5,949 nt of DNA from Bacteroidales bacterium UBA2764 (GTDB taxonomy: Bacteria > Bacteroidota > Bacteroidia > Bacteroidales > Paludibacteraceae): positions 10,689 to 16,637 of the forward strand of contig DEIW01000105.1 in assembly GCA_002352705.1 (NCBI GenBank), in the 5' to 3' direction. Positions within the stretch are counted from its first letter, which is position 1, and the number at the start of each line of letters is the position of its first letter. Made by a program: the position numbers and the translations under genes. Positions 5,163 through 5,949 of the stretch are shown here, in pieces. Below the pieces are notes generated by a model. That model was not told the DNA's origin. It saw only the letters and a list, made by a program, of their open reading frames with translations, and did not search any database.

Positions 5163-5256
5163 TTTTTTGGATCATTTTGGGACATTTGGGACTAAAAAAG
5201 AAAAGAAAGATTTTTGACTAAAAAACAAGTATTCAGTTTTTGACCATAAATTTAGC
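5163..5256 (-). repeat. Right imperfect inverted repeat of the GxxExxY cassette
   Basis: Read on the reverse strand, this segment matches the ordered words of 4601-4673. 5163-5194 reversed gives TAGTCCCAAATG, then TCCCAAAATG and ATCCAAAAAA. Its outer part (about 5213-5246 reversed) gives a second TTTAGTC and a GGTCAAAAA. Together with the left arm it encloses the GxxExxY gene symmetrically. Confidence 0.45.
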
Positions 5257-5263
5257 AATTAAA

Positions 5264-5949
5264 ATGAATATAACAGCTATTTTATACGCAGTTGCAGTAT
5301 TCTTAATCGTAATACTCCTGTTAGTGGCAATATTATTAATTGCCAAAAAGTACCTCGTTTCCTCCGGTAACGTCAAGGTCACCATCAACGGCGACAAGGT
5401 CTATGACGTGGCAGCCGGAGGTTCGCTCCTCAACCAACTCGGCGAAGCCGGTGTTCACCTGCCTTCTGCCTGCGGCGGTAAGGGTTCCTGCGGACAGTGC
5501 AAGTGCCAGGTACTCTCCGGCGGCGGCGAGATCCTGCCTACCGAGACCGTCCATTTCTCCCGCAAACAGCAGAAAGAAGGATGGCGTCTGGGTTGCCAGG
5601 TCAAGGTCAAAGAAGACATCACCATGAAGGTCGATGAAGCCGTGCTCGGCGTCAAGGAATGGGAATGCGAGGTTATCTCCAATAAGAACGTCGCTACCTT
5701 CATCAAAGAGTTCAAGGTACAGCTGCCTCCGGGCGAGCACATGCACTTCGAGCCGGGTTCGTACGCACAGATCATCATCCCGGAGTACGACATCGACTAC
5801 GACCGCGACTTCGATAAATCGCTCATCGGTGACCTCTATCTGCCGGCATGGCAGAAGTTCGGGCTGTTCAAACTCAAACAGAAGAACACCCAGGCTACCG
5901 TTCGTGCTTATTCGATGGCTAACTACCCCGACGAGGGCGACATCATCAC
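5264..5949 (+). CDS. nqrF: Na+-translocating NADH:quinone reductase subunit F, 3'-truncated
   Basis: NqrF is the entry subunit: it oxidises NADH through FAD and passes electrons to a 2Fe-2S cluster. The frame stays open from the ATG to the window end (228 codons plus 2 bases); about 180-200 residues, including the NADH-binding lobe, are missing. Residues 4-27 form a single membrane anchor (ILYAVAVFLIVILLLVAILL). A ferredoxin-like domain follows with Cys70-x5-Cys76-x2-Cys79 (ACGGKGSCGQC) and Cys111 (RLGCQV). The FAD domain includes the flavin-binding RxYS motif at 214-217 (RAYSMANYP). The start is supported by the anchor, the family length to the first cysteine, and the NqrF-typical short N-terminus. 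There is no Shine-Dalgarno, and the first 26 or so codons are strongly AT-rich before an abrupt change to GC-rich codons near 5342. It should be cotranscribed with nqrA-E unless a promoter lies in the gap. Confidence 0.96.
   Translation, partial: MNITAILYAVAVFLIVILLLVAILLIAKKYLVSSGNVKVTINGDKVYDVAAGGSLLNQLGEAGVHLPSACGGKGSCGQCKCQVLSGGGEILPTETVHFSRKQQKEGWRLGCQVKVKEDITMKVDEAVLGVKEWECEVISNKNVATFIKEFKVQLPPGEHMHFEPGSYAQIIIPEYDIDYDRDFDKSLIGDLYLPAWQKFGLFKLKQKNTQATVRAYSMANYPDEGDII

Noticed and set aside
5213..5254. Promoter for nqrF (TTTG at 5213-5216 or 5239-5242, TAAATTTA at 5247-5254)
   Set aside because: Spacings are 30 or 4 bases instead of about 19, and a start would fall almost on the nqrF ATG.
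1..5949. Rnf complex instead of Na+-NQR
   Set aside because: The first gene is NqrA-type rather than ferredoxin-like RnfC, nqrF has a 2Fe-2S plus FAD domain (RAYS motif), and order A-F is the NQR order.

Overview
This window carries most of a Na+-translocating NADH:quinone oxidoreductase (Na+-NQR) operon, read left to right in the canonical order nqrA-B-C-D-E-F. nqrA lacks its 5' end (left edge) and nqrF lacks its 3' half (right edge). nqrB, nqrC, nqrD and nqrE are complete. The protein sequences, gene order, AT-rich spacers and a GxxExxY-family gene point to Bacteroidota, most likely an uncultured or gut-type Bacteroidales. This placement is inferred from sequence style, not from a marker gene.

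Layout: nqrA (to 995), nqrB (995-2230), nqrC (2227-2907) and nqrD (2911-3528) are tightly packed. They overlap by 1 or 4 bases or sit 3 bases apart, and each downstream start has a strong Shine-Dalgarno sequence. The architecture then changes. A 434-base non-coding stretch with hairpins and short repeats separates nqrD from nqrE (3963-4571). A 692-base stretch carrying a GxxExxY PD-(D/E)XK nuclease-like gene (4685-5143) separates nqrE from nqrF (from 5264). nqrE, the GxxExxY gene and nqrF have no Shine-Dalgarno sequence.

Function: NqrF takes electrons from NADH through FAD and a 2Fe-2S cluster. NqrD and NqrE hold a membrane-embedded iron centre between them. NqrC and NqrB carry covalent FMN on the Thr of their SGAT motifs, and NqrB also carries the quinone-side chemistry and the Na+ path. 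NqrA is the soluble partner of NqrB. Every cofactor residue I could check in the window is present, so the complex looks functional.

The unusual part is the invasion of this conserved operon by small repeats and cassettes. (1) Short repeats extend the 3' ends of nqrB and nqrC in frame, just before the next gene's Shine-Dalgarno sequence. (2) One repeat word is shared by the nqrC tail and the nqrD-nqrE gap. (3) The GxxExxY gene is bracketed by imperfect AT-rich inverted repeats and by near-duplicate copies of the first bases of nqrF. (4) Orphan Shine-Dalgarno-like leaders remain after nqrD and after nqrE, as if both gaps were created by insertion at the old start codons. Points 3 and 4 are inferences from the sequence that a comparative search could test.
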